From Saccharomyces mikatae IFO 1815 (lineage: Eukaryota > Ascomycota > Saccharomycetes > Saccharomycetales > Saccharomycetaceae): a stretch of 64,000 nt of DNA. A program made the position numbers and the translations under genes. Positions 27,501 to 37,500 of the stretch are shown here, piece by piece. How positions within the stretch are numbered: the stretch's first letter is position 1; the number at the start of each line of letters is the position of its first letter. Where the stretch lies: positions 434,001 through 498,000 of the forward strand of contig NC_079269.1 in assembly GCF_947241705.1 (NCBI RefSeq), given 5' to 3'. The notes beneath the pieces are model-generated. The model did no database searches. It had not been told where the DNA came from and saw only the letters and a list, made by a program, of their open reading frames with translations.

Positions 27501-28200
27501 CCAATCACAACGTTCTGTATGGAATGATCAAAAGAGTTCATTTTCGGGGCCAACAACAGCGGGAAACTTCAACCATGGCAGCATACAAAGTACAATGTTG
27601 TTACCACCTACGATGACAAACGTTGAATCGTTTCCACACCGAACTTCTATTTGGGATAACAGCACCACTTCCATGATAAGCAAATCTGACCTGGCTGGTC
27701 GCAATATAACAAGTGCTACGCAAGATAGCCCCGTGTTTATGACATCAAACATCTGGTCTAGCAATAATCATTATGGTTCACCGTATTTAGCTAGTAATGC
27801 TCTGCAACCCTCCGGAGTTCCAAGCGGTATGGATGAGAGCCACATTTTGGATAGTATCTACAATGTTTACTTGACTATCTCTCCCCAAGATAGCCTAAAC
27901 CAGTATGTTGCTGTTGGAACACTATTTCAAAACTTACTAGGGTTTAACCTGGATTACCCAACGTTCATCAACAAACTGATAAGCATGCAAGCTGCCTATA
28001 ACGGTGAATTTTTTACTGATACCAATGGAACTATTACCCACGTGCGATTTGTTAGGCAAGGTCCCACAGGCCATTCTAAAAGGCTGCTTAGCCAACTTTT
28101 CAATGACATAGACGATCAAACCACTACTACGCCTTTCACATCAAGACCTCATACTTCCGCCACTTTTCCAATTGCTTCTTCAACTACGCAAACGAATTAA
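24502..28200 (+). CDS. NST1: Stress-response protein Nst1
   Basis: Nst1 affects salt tolerance in S. cerevisiae and is linked to mRNA splicing factor Msl1 and to P-body-type condensates. The 1,232-residue protein begins MPPNSKSKRRKNKSK, a basic start like the family. It has a Cys cluster (CSCSVCGRRH), a long acidic/His-rich stretch (about residues 455-590), then a very highly charged Lys/Glu/Arg coiled coil (about 600-770), and a Ser/Asn/Gln-rich C-terminal part. The frame is open nine codons further upstream but without an ATG. Low-complexity parts differ in length and composition from S. cerevisiae (1,240 residues). Confidence 0.95.
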   Translation: MPPNSKSKRRKNKSKQHNKKNGNLYPEHHINPTHLVPRMEPELYHTESDYPTSRVIKRAPNGDVIVEPINTHDEKKELTTNLSDNKDDMDSASSLAFTLDSHWESLSPEEKKTILRIEKEEVFNVIRNYQDDHSCSCSVCGRRHLAMDQEMERIYNTLYAMDKDKDPETNPVKFHLGIIKELQISKNQQQSDLHSTKDGSAKNFLTSSTVGSLKEEVLHFKQKQLSKQEPINNEVADNTSLLEENLNNIRINEAPNTISTSFDPVNDEELKQKYSNFTKTFISSHPKIAQEYVQKMMMYPNIRALTDDLMKNNGQGFLSAIEDFVKDDQIPTSRKHDNTAEDKSSYADLTDPKEFTTMLHSGKPLTDDEYADLQRNIAERMTNAYDTTSKQFKDVSQLEKELFTRFMSGKDKKSFRELIVQSFRSKFDGELGPSVLAATLSSCFSSQSKDNSLDTDSIYEEEEDYDYSEYAEDSEELSESEEIEEDKNNPQHHEKNNSLLLSHNHECKRQDYSHNHYHSASTHSEDELSEEEYLSDIGLAHDSHDHYHHDGEILDEDEDDLEEGDENEGDEEDTYDSGLDETDRLEEGRKLIQIAITKLLQSRIMASYHEKQADNNRLKLLQELEEEKRKKREKEEKKQKKKEKEKEKKRLQQLAKEEEKRKKEEEKERLRKELEEREMKRREAQRKKVEEAKRKKDEERKRRLEEQQRREEIQEKQRKQKEEQKRKREEEKKRIREQKRLEQEKLQKEKEEEEKQKLIAENALREQRLCEEQLSAKVLSTKLFTENGVSNTTTSQANPTMTRYQEDGNRSINDEILKMVSSVAASKPVSPTAFNIHDLLLPSNDTQMNSIEQSQLSRSGNKNRHFGGAAIPNSLDLSTKSSSQTENNYLMNSQTSENTNPLISNGSSSTKLLQNDFGLSSWGGLTDALSTNPTCEPPIIQTTEMRSQAQQPSSQPSIPTFGLPNDGAHRKSFTEELDTLTSMLSSAGFADTSLSSSGFPQSQRSVWNDQKSSFSGPTTAGNFNHGSIQSTMLLPPTMTNVESFPHRTSIWDNSTTSMISKSDLAGRNITSATQDSPVFMTSNIWSSNNHYGSPYLASNALQPSGVPSGMDESHILDSIYNVYLTISPQDSLNQYVAVGTLFQNLLGFNLDYPTFINKLISMQAAYNGEFFTDTNGTITHVRFVRQGPTGHSKRLLSQLFNDIDDQTTTTPFTSRPHTSATFPIASSTTQTN

Positions 28201-28385
28201 ATCCACCCTGTATACAGGGCCAAAAAATCTACATAAATACATAATTTGATGAAAATTCAGAAGAGACACTAAACAACCGTATATTTCTCTAGTCAATGTA
28301 AACCTTGCTTTAAGGACAACAGCATAAGCATGTCCTCACCGTTGCGTTCTGGCCTTGAGGGCGGGGCTGCAACTCCAAATCCATA

Positions 28386-28392
28386 TTACCCG
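28386..28392 (+). promoter_or_regulatory. Reb1-type core site
   Basis: TTACCCG about 290 bp upstream of RHO2. Confidence 0.42.
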
Positions 28393-28460
28393 CAGCATGA
28401 TTTTCATTTTCCACAGGAATGTAATAATAGACTTCGGCGCAACCTCTTTTAGGTATAACG

Positions 28461-28497
28461 TATAGTAATTATATATTAGCTATATAGTAATTATATA
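28461..28497. repeat. Direct repeat of 15 bp upstream of RHO2
   Basis: TATAGTAATTATATA occurs exactly at 28461-28475 and 28483-28497, a 22-bp period. The flanks GGTATA and TATACC make the whole block roughly palindromic. It lies about 180-220 bp before the RHO2 start and could hold TATA elements. Confidence 0.6.
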
Positions 28498-28679
28498 CCG
28501 ATTATTCAACAACATTCGATATCAAAGTTAAGTTCTTTAAAGGTAGTTACTGTAACAGTCTAGACCGAAAACGCCTCAATTAGTTTTCAACCAACCCGCT
28601 GCATCCTGCTATAAACGACTTGTGTGCAGACACCAATTGCTAAAACTTTCTGTTCTAGTTGTGCTTTTGATCCCGTACT

Positions 28680-29258
28680 ATGTCTGAAAAGGCTGTTAGA
28701 AGGAAACTCGTTATTATTGGCGATGGTGCTTGTGGAAAAACATCTTTACTATATGTATTTACATTAGGCAAATTTCCAGAACAATATCATCCTACTGTAT
28801 TTGAAAATTATGTCACTGACTGCAGAGTAGACGGAATAAAAGTGTCTTTAACTCTTTGGGATACAGCAGGACAAGAGGAATATGAACGTCTGCGTCCATT
28901 TTCATATTCAAAAGCAGATATAATACTGATCGGGTTTGCCGTAGATAACTTTGAGTCACTAATTAATGCCAGAACAAAATGGGCGGATGAAGCCTTACGA
29001 TATTGTCCCGACGCACCAATTGTTCTTGTGGGTCTAAAGAAAGATTTAAGACAAGAAGCCCACTTCAAAGAAGATGCCGTAGACGAAATGGTTCCCATTG
29101 ATGACGCAAAACAAGTTGCAAGTGCCATTGGTGCCAAAAAATACATGGAATGTAGTGCACTGACTGGCGAGGGTGTCGACGATGTTTTTGAAGTGGCTAC
29201 AAGAACAAGTTTACTTATGAAAAAAGAACCAGGGGCAAACTGTTGCATAATCTTATAA
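28680..29258 (+). CDS. RHO2: Rho-type GTPase Rho2
   Basis: Rho2 is a small GTPase of cell polarity and cell-wall/microtubule functions, partly overlapping Rho1. The 192-residue protein has GDGACGKTS (P-loop), FENYV effector region, [13 protein letters not shown], and the Rho insert region. The base-specificity motif reads LKKD instead of the usual TKKD or NKXD, as I recall for S. cerevisiae Rho2. The end CCIIL is a CaaX box with leucine at the last position, predicting geranylgeranylation, with a neighbouring Cys available for palmitoylation. Confidence 0.96.
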   Translation: MSEKAVRRKLVIIGDGACGKTSLLYVFTLGKFPEQYHPTVFENYVTDCRVDGIKVSLTLWDTAGQEEYERLRPFSYSKADIILIGFAVDNFESLINARTKWADEALRYCPDAPIVLVGLKKDLRQEAHFKEDAVDEMVPIDDAKQVASAIGAKKYMECSALTGEGVDDVFEVATRTSLLMKKEPGANCCIIL

Positions 29259-29821
29259 GAGGAAACTTGAACTGAATTGATAAATATCTTTTTCCGAAGG
29301 AAAGGGGAAGAGGAGGATCTTCTTTAATAATAATAATAATGAGATTTCATAGATGTAGTGAAATCACTTAAAGATCGTATCGATAAGTGCATATATAAAG
29401 AATCAAAGCTATTCGATAACTTTGTACGTTAATGTTTTACAAAATTTCACTCAAAAACTGCTTTAGAAGAGTATAATGCCAAAAAAAGAAATGGTACCGG
29501 GATCAGGGCTTAAAGTGATGCACTGTGTAGCTCAGACGTATTGCTTAATTTGGATTCTTTCGCTTTTATAATCATCTACACCATAGCAGTTCGAATTTCC
29601 TACGATGTAATTAATGAGTGTTCAACGCGCTAATAAGACGCGTTTTTTTTCAGAATAATGTAAACAAAATGCATTGCCGAAGGAGGCAAAAAAGAAACGA
29701 AAAGAATAGAACAAGATCATCTTCCACCAGGCAACACATTTTACTCTATTTTAGTGCAGATCACAATCCACTTAGCTCTCATCCTAGTCCGAAAAAGTTC
29801 ACAGTAATCACACGGCAAACT
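29259..29821. other. Intergenic region between RHO2 and TOP2
   Basis: 563 bp. It has a short AAT microsatellite (about 29323-29340), an MCB element (29638-29643), and an in-frame ATG at 29669 that would extend Top2 by 51 residues. A long basic reading frame covers the last 200 bp. Confidence 0.55.
29638..29643. promoter_or_regulatory. MCB element (MBF site) of TOP2
   Basis: ACGCGT, the MluI cell-cycle box, 179 bp upstream of the TOP2 start. A related ACGCGC occurs at 29624-29629. Confidence 0.5.
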
Positions 29822-32800
29822 ATGTCAACTGAACCGACAAGTGCCTCTGATAAATATCAGAAGATTTCTCAACTGGAGCATATCTTGAAAAGACCAGATA
29901 CCTATATCGGCTCTGTTGAAACCCAAGAACAACTACAGTGGATATATGATGAAGAGACTGATTGTATGATTGAAAAGAATGTCACAATAGTCCCAGGGTT
30001 GTTTAAAATCTTTGATGAAATTTTAGTCAATGCGGCAGATAATAAAGTTCGTGATCCATCGATGAAACGAATCGACGTGAATATACATCCTGATGAGAAC
30101 ACTATAGAGGTAAAAAACGACGGTAAAGGTATTCCCGTGGAGATTCATAATAAGGAAAATATTTACATTCCTGAGATGATTTTTGGTCACCTGTTGACGT
30201 CATCAAACTATGATGATGATGAGAAGAAAGTCACTGGTGGTAGAAACGGTTATGGTGCTAAACTTTGTAACATATTCTCTACCGAGTTTGTCCTAGAAAC
30301 TGCAGATTTAAACGTTGGTCAGAAGTATATCCAAAAATGGGAAAATAATATGAGTATTTGCCATCCTCCAAAAATAACATCCTACAAGAAGGGCCCTTCA
30401 TACACGAAAGTTACATTCAAGCCAGATTTGTCCAGATTCGGAATGAAAAATTTAGACAATGATATTTTAGGGGTGATGCGCAGAAGGGTTTATGATATCA
30501 ATGGTTCCGTTCGTGACATCAATGTCTATTTGAACGGCAAGCCTCTAAAGATAAGAAATTTCAAAAACTATGTCGAACTTTACTTGAAATCACTTGAAAA
30601 GAAAAGACGACTAGATAGCGGTGAGGATACTGCCGCTAATTCTAATATTCCAACTATACTTTACGAGAAATTAAACAACAGATGGGAGATTGCTTTTGCG
30701 GTCTCTGATATTTCTTTCCAACAAATTTCGTTCGTAAATTCTATTGCAACCACTATGGGAGGTACCCATGTTAATTACATAACAGACCAAATTGTCAAAA
30801 AGATCCTAGAAATTTTGAAGAATAAGAAGAAAAAAAGTGTCAAACCTTTTCAGATCAAGAACAATATGTTCATCTTCATTAATTGTTTAGTCGAGAATCC
30901 TGCATTTACTTCACAAACAAAAGAGCAGTTGACAACAAGAGTTAAAGACTTTGGCTCCCGTTGTGACATACCTATGGAGTATATCAATAAAATCATGAGA
31001 ACTGATTTGGCTACAAGAATGTTTGAAATTGCCGATGCAAATGATAACAATGCGTTAAAGAAATCCGACGGTACAAGAAAAAGTAGAATCACCGATTACC
31101 CAAAACTGGAAGATGCTAACAAAGCTGGTACCAAAGACGGTTATAAATGTACTTTGGTACTAACGGAAGGAGATTCTGCGTTGTCATTAGCTGTCGCAGG
31201 TTTAGCTGTTGTAGGTAGAGATTATTATGGTTGTTATCCACTCCGTGGTAAAATGTTGAATGTTAGAGAAGCTAGTGCTGATCAGATTCTGAAAAATGCC
31301 GAAATTCAAGCAATAAAAAAAATCATGGGTTTACAACATCGTAGGAAATACGAAGATACAAAATCCTTGAGATATGGCCATCTTATGATAATGACAGATC
31401 AAGATCATGATGGTTCGCACATCAAAGGTTTAATTATAAACTTTTTAGAAAGTTCATTTCCTGGTCTCCTAGACATAGAAGGTTTCCTACTTGAATTCAT
31501 CACTCCAATCATTAAAGTTTCTATTAGTAAACCAACAAGAAAAACTATCGCGTTCTACAATATGCCAGATTACGAAAAATGGAGGCACGATGAATCTTAC
31601 AAATACACTTGGAAACAGAAGTATTACAAAGGATTGGGTACGTCCCTAGCAAAGGAAGTGCGTGAATACTTTTCTGACTTGGATAGGCATTTGAAGATAT
31701 TCCATTCATTGCAAGGTAATGATAAAGATTTCATTGATTTAGCCTTTTCTAAGAAGAAGGCAGATGACCGTAAAGAATGGTTGAGGAAATATGAACCTGG
31801 TACTGTCTTAGACCCTACTTTGAAAGAGATTCCGATTAGTGATTTCATTAATAAGGAATTGATTCTTTTCTCCTTAGCAGATAACATACGTTCGATCCCT
31901 AATGTTCTAGATGGGTTTAAGCCTGGTCAAAGAAAAGTTCTTTATGGTTGCTTCAAAAGAAACCTGACATCAGAAACCAAAGTGGGCCAACTGGCACCAT
32001 ATGTGAGTGAATGCACAGCTTACCACCATGCTGAGCAATCATTGGCACAAACTATCATTGGGTTAGCCCAAAATTTCGTTGGGTCCAACAATATTTACTT
32101 GTTAATGCCTAACGGTGCATTCGGTACAAGGGCCACTGGTGGTAAGGATGCAGCAGCTGCGAGATATATCTATACGGAATTGAATAAATTGACTCGTAAA
32201 ATATTTCACCCTTCTGATGATCCATTATACAAATATATACAGGAAGATGAAAAAACAGTGGAGCCAGAGTGGTATTTGCCAATTCTTCCTATGGTCCTAG
32301 TTAACGGTGCAGAAGGTATTGGCACTGGTTGGAGTACTTATATTCCTCCATTCAATCCGTTGGACATTATAAAGAATATAAGACATTTGATGAACGAGGA
32401 AGATCTTGAGCAAATGCATCCATGGTTTAGAGGATGGACCGGTACAATGGAGGAAATTGATCCTCTGCGTTACAGAATGTACGGTAGGATTGAACAAGTT
32501 GGTGCTAACACATTGGAAATAACTGAGTTGCCAGCGAGGACTTGGACAACAACTATCAAAGAATACCTTCTTTTAGGTTTAAGCGGTAACGAAAAAATAA
32601 AACCTTGGATCAAGGATATGGAAGAACAGCATGATGATAACATCAAATTCATAATAACGCTATCACCGGAGGAAATGGCTAAAACAAGAAAAATAGGTTT
32701 TTATGAAAGATTTAAACTAATTTCACCTATTAGTTTAATGAACATGGTTGCCTTTGATCCTCAAGGAAAAATCAAAAAGTACAATTCTGTGAACGAGATT

Positions 32801-34138
32801 TTGAGTGATTTTTATTACGTTAGACTAGAATACTATCAAAAGAGGAAGGACCATATGAGCGAAAGATTACAATGGGAAGTAGAAAGGTATTCTTTCCAGG
32901 TTAAATTTATCAAAATGATAATCGAGAATGAGCTATCAGTCACTGATAAGCCTAGAAGGGCTATTATCCAAGAACTTGAGGATTTAGGATTCCCCAGGAT
33001 CAATAAAGAAGGAAAACCATATTACGGGAGTCCCAATGCTGAGATAGCTGGCCAGATTGATTACGCAAAAAGTTCAACTACTGACGAAGAAGACGAAGAA
33101 AGCTCTCACGAAGATACCGATAATACTATTAATGGTCCTGAAGAACTGTATGGTACATATGAGTATTTACTAGGAATGAAAATATGGTCATTGACTAAGG
33201 AAAGGTATCAAAAGCTGTTGAAACAGAAACAGGAAAAAGAGATTGAATTAGAAAACCTGTTAAAACTTTCCGCTAAGGATATATGGAATTCTGATTTGGA
33301 TGCCTTTGAAATTGGATATCATGAATTTCTGAAACGTGATAAAGATGCTCGCGGTGGTAAAGTGCCTGATAAAGGAGGAAAAACCGAAGGTAAGAGAAAG
33401 AGAAAACTTGCTGACGACGATGACTACGACCCATCAAAAAAGAGTAAGAAAGCTCCTGCTAGAAAGGGTAAAAAAATTAAACTGGAAGATAAAAGTTTTG
33501 AAAGAGTTTTATTAGAACGAAAACTGGTAACAAAAGGCAGGGGACCTACAAGGATTAAAAAGGAAAAAACATCACTTGTTCCAAAAGCAAATACAGAAGA
33601 AGAAGAAGAAGAAGATGATGAAGAGAGTGTTCATTCTTCCACGAGTTCTTCTATTTTTGACATAAAAAAAGAAGATGATAAAGATGAAAGCGGGTTAAGT
33701 AAGATGTCGAACAAGTTTAAAAAAATAAGCACACTTTTCGATAAGATGGGTTCCGCTTCCGCCACATCCAAGGAGAGTACACCAGAAAAGGGTACTACAG
33801 CAACCACAAAGAAATCTGTCGCCGTTAAAAAAGCCCCTCCGAAACCGAAACCAATTGGGAAGCCAGCAAGGAAACAACAAAATATTGTTGAACTATCTGA
33901 TGAAAGCGACCTAGAAGTTCTAGATTCGTATAACGATCGAGGAGACAAATATGAAGATGAAGATGAAGATGAAGATGATGCTGTACCGCAACGACCAAGA
34001 AGACAACGGTCAACAAGAGCTGCGTCGGCTCCTAGGAAATCTTACGCTGAAACTTTAGAACTATCTGATGATAGTTTCATTGAGGATGATGAAGAGCTAG
34101 AACAAGGATCGGATGTATCTTTCAATGAAGAGGATTGA
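29822..34138 (+). CDS. TOP2: DNA topoisomerase II Top2
   Basis: Type IIA topoisomerase that passes one duplex through another with ATP, decatenating chromosomes. The 1,438-residue protein has the GHKL ATPase (EILVNAADNK, GRNGYGAKLCNIFS), TOPRIM metal motifs (LTEGDSALS, MTDQDHDGSHIKG), and the DNA-cleaving winged-helix region where GGKDAAAARYIY places the catalytic tyrosine at residue 782, the same number as in S. cerevisiae. The C-terminal tail from about 1180 is charged and low-complexity, rich in Lys/Glu/Asp with SDES-type acidic phosphosite clusters, and accounts for about ten extra residues against S. cerevisiae (1,428). The start chosen is the ATG of MSTEPTSASDK; an in-frame ATG at 29669 is also possible. 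Confidence 0.97.
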   Translation: MSTEPTSASDKYQKISQLEHILKRPDTYIGSVETQEQLQWIYDEETDCMIEKNVTIVPGLFKIFDEILVNAADNKVRDPSMKRIDVNIHPDENTIEVKNDGKGIPVEIHNKENIYIPEMIFGHLLTSSNYDDDEKKVTGGRNGYGAKLCNIFSTEFVLETADLNVGQKYIQKWENNMSICHPPKITSYKKGPSYTKVTFKPDLSRFGMKNLDNDILGVMRRRVYDINGSVRDINVYLNGKPLKIRNFKNYVELYLKSLEKKRRLDSGEDTAANSNIPTILYEKLNNRWEIAFAVSDISFQQISFVNSIATTMGGTHVNYITDQIVKKILEILKNKKKKSVKPFQIKNNMFIFINCLVENPAFTSQTKEQLTTRVKDFGSRCDIPMEYINKIMRTDLATRMFEIADANDNNALKKSDGTRKSRITDYPKLEDANKAGTKDGYKCTLVLTEGDSALSLAVAGLAVVGRDYYGCYPLRGKMLNVREASADQILKNAEIQAIKKIMGLQHRRKYEDTKSLRYGHLMIMTDQDHDGSHIKGLIINFLESSFPGLLDIEGFLLEFITPIIKVSISKPTRKTIAFYNMPDYEKWRHDESYKYTWKQKYYKGLGTSLAKEVREYFSDLDRHLKIFHSLQGNDKDFIDLAFSKKKADDRKEWLRKYEPGTVLDPTLKEIPISDFINKELILFSLADNIRSIPNVLDGFKPGQRKVLYGCFKRNLTSETKVGQLAPYVSECTAYHHAEQSLAQTIIGLAQNFVGSNNIYLLMPNGAFGTRATGGKDAAAARYIYTELNKLTRKIFHPSDDPLYKYIQEDEKTVEPEWYLPILPMVLVNGAEGIGTGWSTYIPPFNPLDIIKNIRHLMNEEDLEQMHPWFRGWTGTMEEIDPLRYRMYGRIEQVGANTLEITELPARTWTTTIKEYLLLGLSGNEKIKPWIKDMEEQHDDNIKFIITLSPEEMAKTRKIGFYERFKLISPISLMNMVAFDPQGKIKKYNSVNEILSDFYYVRLEYYQKRKDHMSERLQWEVERYSFQVKFIKMIIENELSVTDKPRRAIIQELEDLGFPRINKEGKPYYGSPNAEIAGQIDYAKSSTTDEEDEESSHEDTDNTINGPEELYGTYEYLLGMKIWSLTKERYQKLLKQKQEKEIELENLLKLSAKDIWNSDLDAFEIGYHEFLKRDKDARGGKVPDKGGKTEGKRKRKLADDDDYDPSKKSKKAPARKGKKIKLEDKSFERVLLERKLVTKGRGPTRIKKEKTSLVPKANTEEEEEEDDEESVHSSTSSSIFDIKKEDDKDESGLSKMSNKFKKISTLFDKMGSASATSKESTPEKGTTATTKKSVAVKKAPPKPKPIGKPARKQQNIVELSDESDLEVLDSYNDRGDKYEDEDEDEDDAVPQRPRRQRSTRAASAPRKSYAETLELSDDSFIEDDEELEQGSDVSFNEED

Positions 34139-34553
34139 GTATCATTTCTCCCAAAAAAAGAGCAATTGTTTTTATAAGTTTGTATCAGAAGTCAATCGCA
34201 ATGACTATATTATATAATCAGAAAATAGCCTTTGGTAATCATTTCCGTTTTAGTCGGCTTAGATAAAGTTTAATTACGTGCTTTTTTGTTTCTAACTAGC
34301 ACCTGGCCGAGAAAATTCTTCGAGAAGACAACAACAACAACAAAAAAAATAAGGCTGGGCGAAAAAAAATCGTGCGTTTGCATGATATCTCGAAAAGCAA
34401 TCGGTATATATATACCAGTTTTATAATTACCTTTTTAGGCATTCGTTTAAAAGACCTGTTTTGAGTGAAATCAACATTAGGTATTAGGTGGAAGTGCTTT
34501 GGTCTTCAAACTATATTTCAAATAGTATCGAAATTGTAGTAGGTCTTCAAAGA
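34139..34553. other. Intergenic region between TOP2 and TCB2
   Basis: 415 bp. A short CAA run (about 34329-34343) and a perfect TATA palindrome (34403-34416). The TCB2 frame is open 22 codons upstream of the ATG without another ATG. Confidence 0.55.
34403..34416. promoter_or_regulatory. TATA element of TCB2 in a perfect palindrome
   Basis: GGTATATATATACC is a 14-bp perfect palindrome with a strong TATA core, about 140 bp before the TCB2 start. Confidence 0.5.
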
Positions 34554-37500
34554 ATGTCTCCAAATTCATCAAAAACTCGAACTGATCATAGAGATCCCAT
34601 GCTTGATACCAATAAAGTGACGAAGGTGGAAAGCAAGAATGTTATACGGGATGCTGTCTCAGTAGAATCAGAAACAGAAGTCAATGGTACGTTCACAGCA
34701 AGAAAAAAACAAGATGCATCATACGTCGGTTGGAAACAAGTTGGTGGTTGGGAGGAAAAGGACTCATTAACCCCTGAAGATCTTTTAGTAGAGGCAAACA
34801 AGGATACCTTCTTAGGTAGCTTTTTACCAGATAAATTGTACGGTGATTGGTACCACGAGGTTGCTATCCTCATTATAGGTGCCCTGAGTTCATTCGTGCT
34901 AGGTTATTTTAAATTATCTCTCGCATCTGTTCTTATTGTGATGCTAACTACAGGACTCCTATATAGAACCTCATCAAAAAAATATAGGGAATCTTTGAGA
35001 GATTTAGCTCAAAAAGAACAAACTGTGGAGAAAATTAGTAACGATTACGAATCAGTCGAATGGTTAAACACCTTTTTAGACAAATATTGGCCTATCATCG
35101 AACCGTCTGTCTGCCAACAGATTGTTGATGGTACAAATACTACTTTGTCTGAGAATGAGGCAATTCCTAAAATAATCAAAGCAATATGGCTAGACCAGTT
35201 TACATTAGGTGTAAAACCTCCGAGAATTGATGCCATCAAGACATTCCAGAATACAAAATCAGATGTCGTAGTTATGGATGTATGTCTATCATTTACTCCA
35301 CACGAAATGTCTGATCTCGACGCGAAGCAATGCAGAAATTATGTAAATTCTAATGTCGTACTGAAAGCAAAAATATTCGGAATGGATATACCAATTTCCG
35401 TTAGCGACGTTTCCTTTCGAATTTTTACTAGATTTCGTTTCCAATTAATGACTACTTTGCCACTTGTTGAGACCATAAACATCCAATTATTGGAAGTACC
35501 TGAGATTGATTTTATTGGCCGTTTACTAGGTAACTCCATTTTCAATTGGGAAATTCTGGCCATTCCTGGCCTAATGAGATTGATTCAGAAGATGGCCTTT
35601 AAATACTTGAGTCCTGTTTTGCTTCCACCTTTCTCTTTACAGCTTAATATACCACAACTTCTTTCGAAGACTGGCTTACCTATAGGAGTTCTGGAAATCA
35701 AAGTTAAAAATGCTCGTGGGTTAAAAGGACTTATGGGTATGATAAAAAAAACAGTTGACCCTTACTTAACATTTGAGCTCTCTGATAAAGTGGTTGGTAA
35801 AACAAAGGTTTCTAAAAATTCCACTGATCCTGTTTGGAATGAATCCATTTACATTCTATTACAATCATTCACTGATCCACTAACAATTACCGTATATGAC
35901 AAACGCCAAGCATTAAGTGATAAAAAAATGGGTGCTATAATTTTCAACTTGAACAAATTACATGCAAATCACTATCAAAAAAACGAAAAGGTACATTTCC
36001 TAAGAAATTCTAAACCTGTCGGAGAATTGACATTTGATTTGCGATTTTCCCCCACTATTGAACAAAAGAAATTACTCAACGGTGATGAGGAACCTTTACC
36101 AGATATGAATACAGGTATTACTAAAATCATTATTGATGAGTTCAAGGGGTTAAATGAAACTAGTGACAAAAAAACGATCTTTGCGGAGTTGTATATTAAT
36201 GCAAAATTGGTACTGACCACCAAAAAAGAAAAAATAACCACCCACTTGAAATGGAACTCAGACTACTGTTCTGTAATAACAGATCGTAGAAAAACTATTT
36301 GTAGATTTGTCTTAAAAGACCAAAGCGGAAAAGTTGTTTCATCTACAGTACAACCTCTAAATCATTTGATAGATAGGACAGAGGTTGATAAAGAATGGAT
36401 TCCTCTAAGAGATGGAAAGGGGGAACTAAAGATTAAAACTTATTGGAGGCCGGTGGACATTGACCTTGGATTGAAAAGTGTCGGATATACTACTCCTATT
36501 GGTATGCTAAGAGTATTCATCAATAAAGCTGGGAACTTGAGAAACCCGGACAGCTTGGGAAAGATAAGTCCTTACGCAAGGGTATCTGTCAACGGTATAG
36601 CAAGAGGTATGACAAATCAAAGAATGGAGACGTTGAATCCTATATGGAATCAATCAATTTACGTGTCTGTAACATCTCCCTTGCAGAAAGTCTCCGTCGA
36701 ATGTTTTGGTACAGATGCAAATGGCGACGACCATACTCTCGGGAGCTTTAACATCCAGACTCAAAACATATACCATAAAGACAATGATGATAAATATACC
36801 ATTTTTATTGATGATACTCCAAGAACTGGCAACTTGCTTGGGAAAAAGGGCGTAAAAGGGGTTGTTACGTATTATTTGTCATTTTACCCAATTGTTCCTG
36901 TACTAAGTCTGGAAGAGGCGAAGGAAGTAGACAGTATAAACAAAAAGAAGGAAATTCTAGAAAAGCAAAAAGGTGTTTTGGATAATAAGAATACCTCAAA
37001 GGAAGAGAAGGAGAGAATCAAAAAGGAAGAGACCAGACTCAATGAAAGGTGTGACATATATAGTTATAAGATGAAGCTTGATCTTGATGAACTGCTGCAG
37101 TACAACGCTGGTGTATTAGGTGTAACTGTATTAGGCGGAGAACTACCCCAACCTGGGCTTTATGTTCAAACATTTTTTGATTCTTATGGATATGCCGCAA
37201 TAGCCAGTGCCAAAAATGCTATTAGAACCATTAAAACAGGCTGGTCTGGCGATTTTATGATAAAAGAACTTGAGTGGTCCGTAACTACATTTAGAGTGAC
37301 AAAGATTAAAGACGCAAATAAAGCGGAAGATTTTATTTGTGAGGTTAAAATTCCAACAATTGAATTAGTGAAAAATTGCTATTACAAGCCCTCAGTTTTG
37401 AATCTTATCGGCAAAAAAAGTGCCAAACTGTTGGTTCAAGTGTCATGGTTCCCAATAAATGCATCGGAATTGCCTCAATCGGATTTGATTACAAACTCTG

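Larger units (their letters stand above)
28201..28679. other. Intergenic region between NST1 and RHO2
   Basis: 479 bp. Includes a GC-rich patch around GGGCGGGGC (28360-28368), a Reb1-type core TTACCCG (28386-28392) and a direct repeat (28461-28497) listed separately. Confidence 0.55.

Noticed and set aside
28808-29248. 146-codon minus-strand open frame opposite RHO2
   Set aside because: It lies wholly on the complement of the conserved RHO2 gene, the same situation as the dubious YNL089C of S. cerevisiae; no domain or motif.
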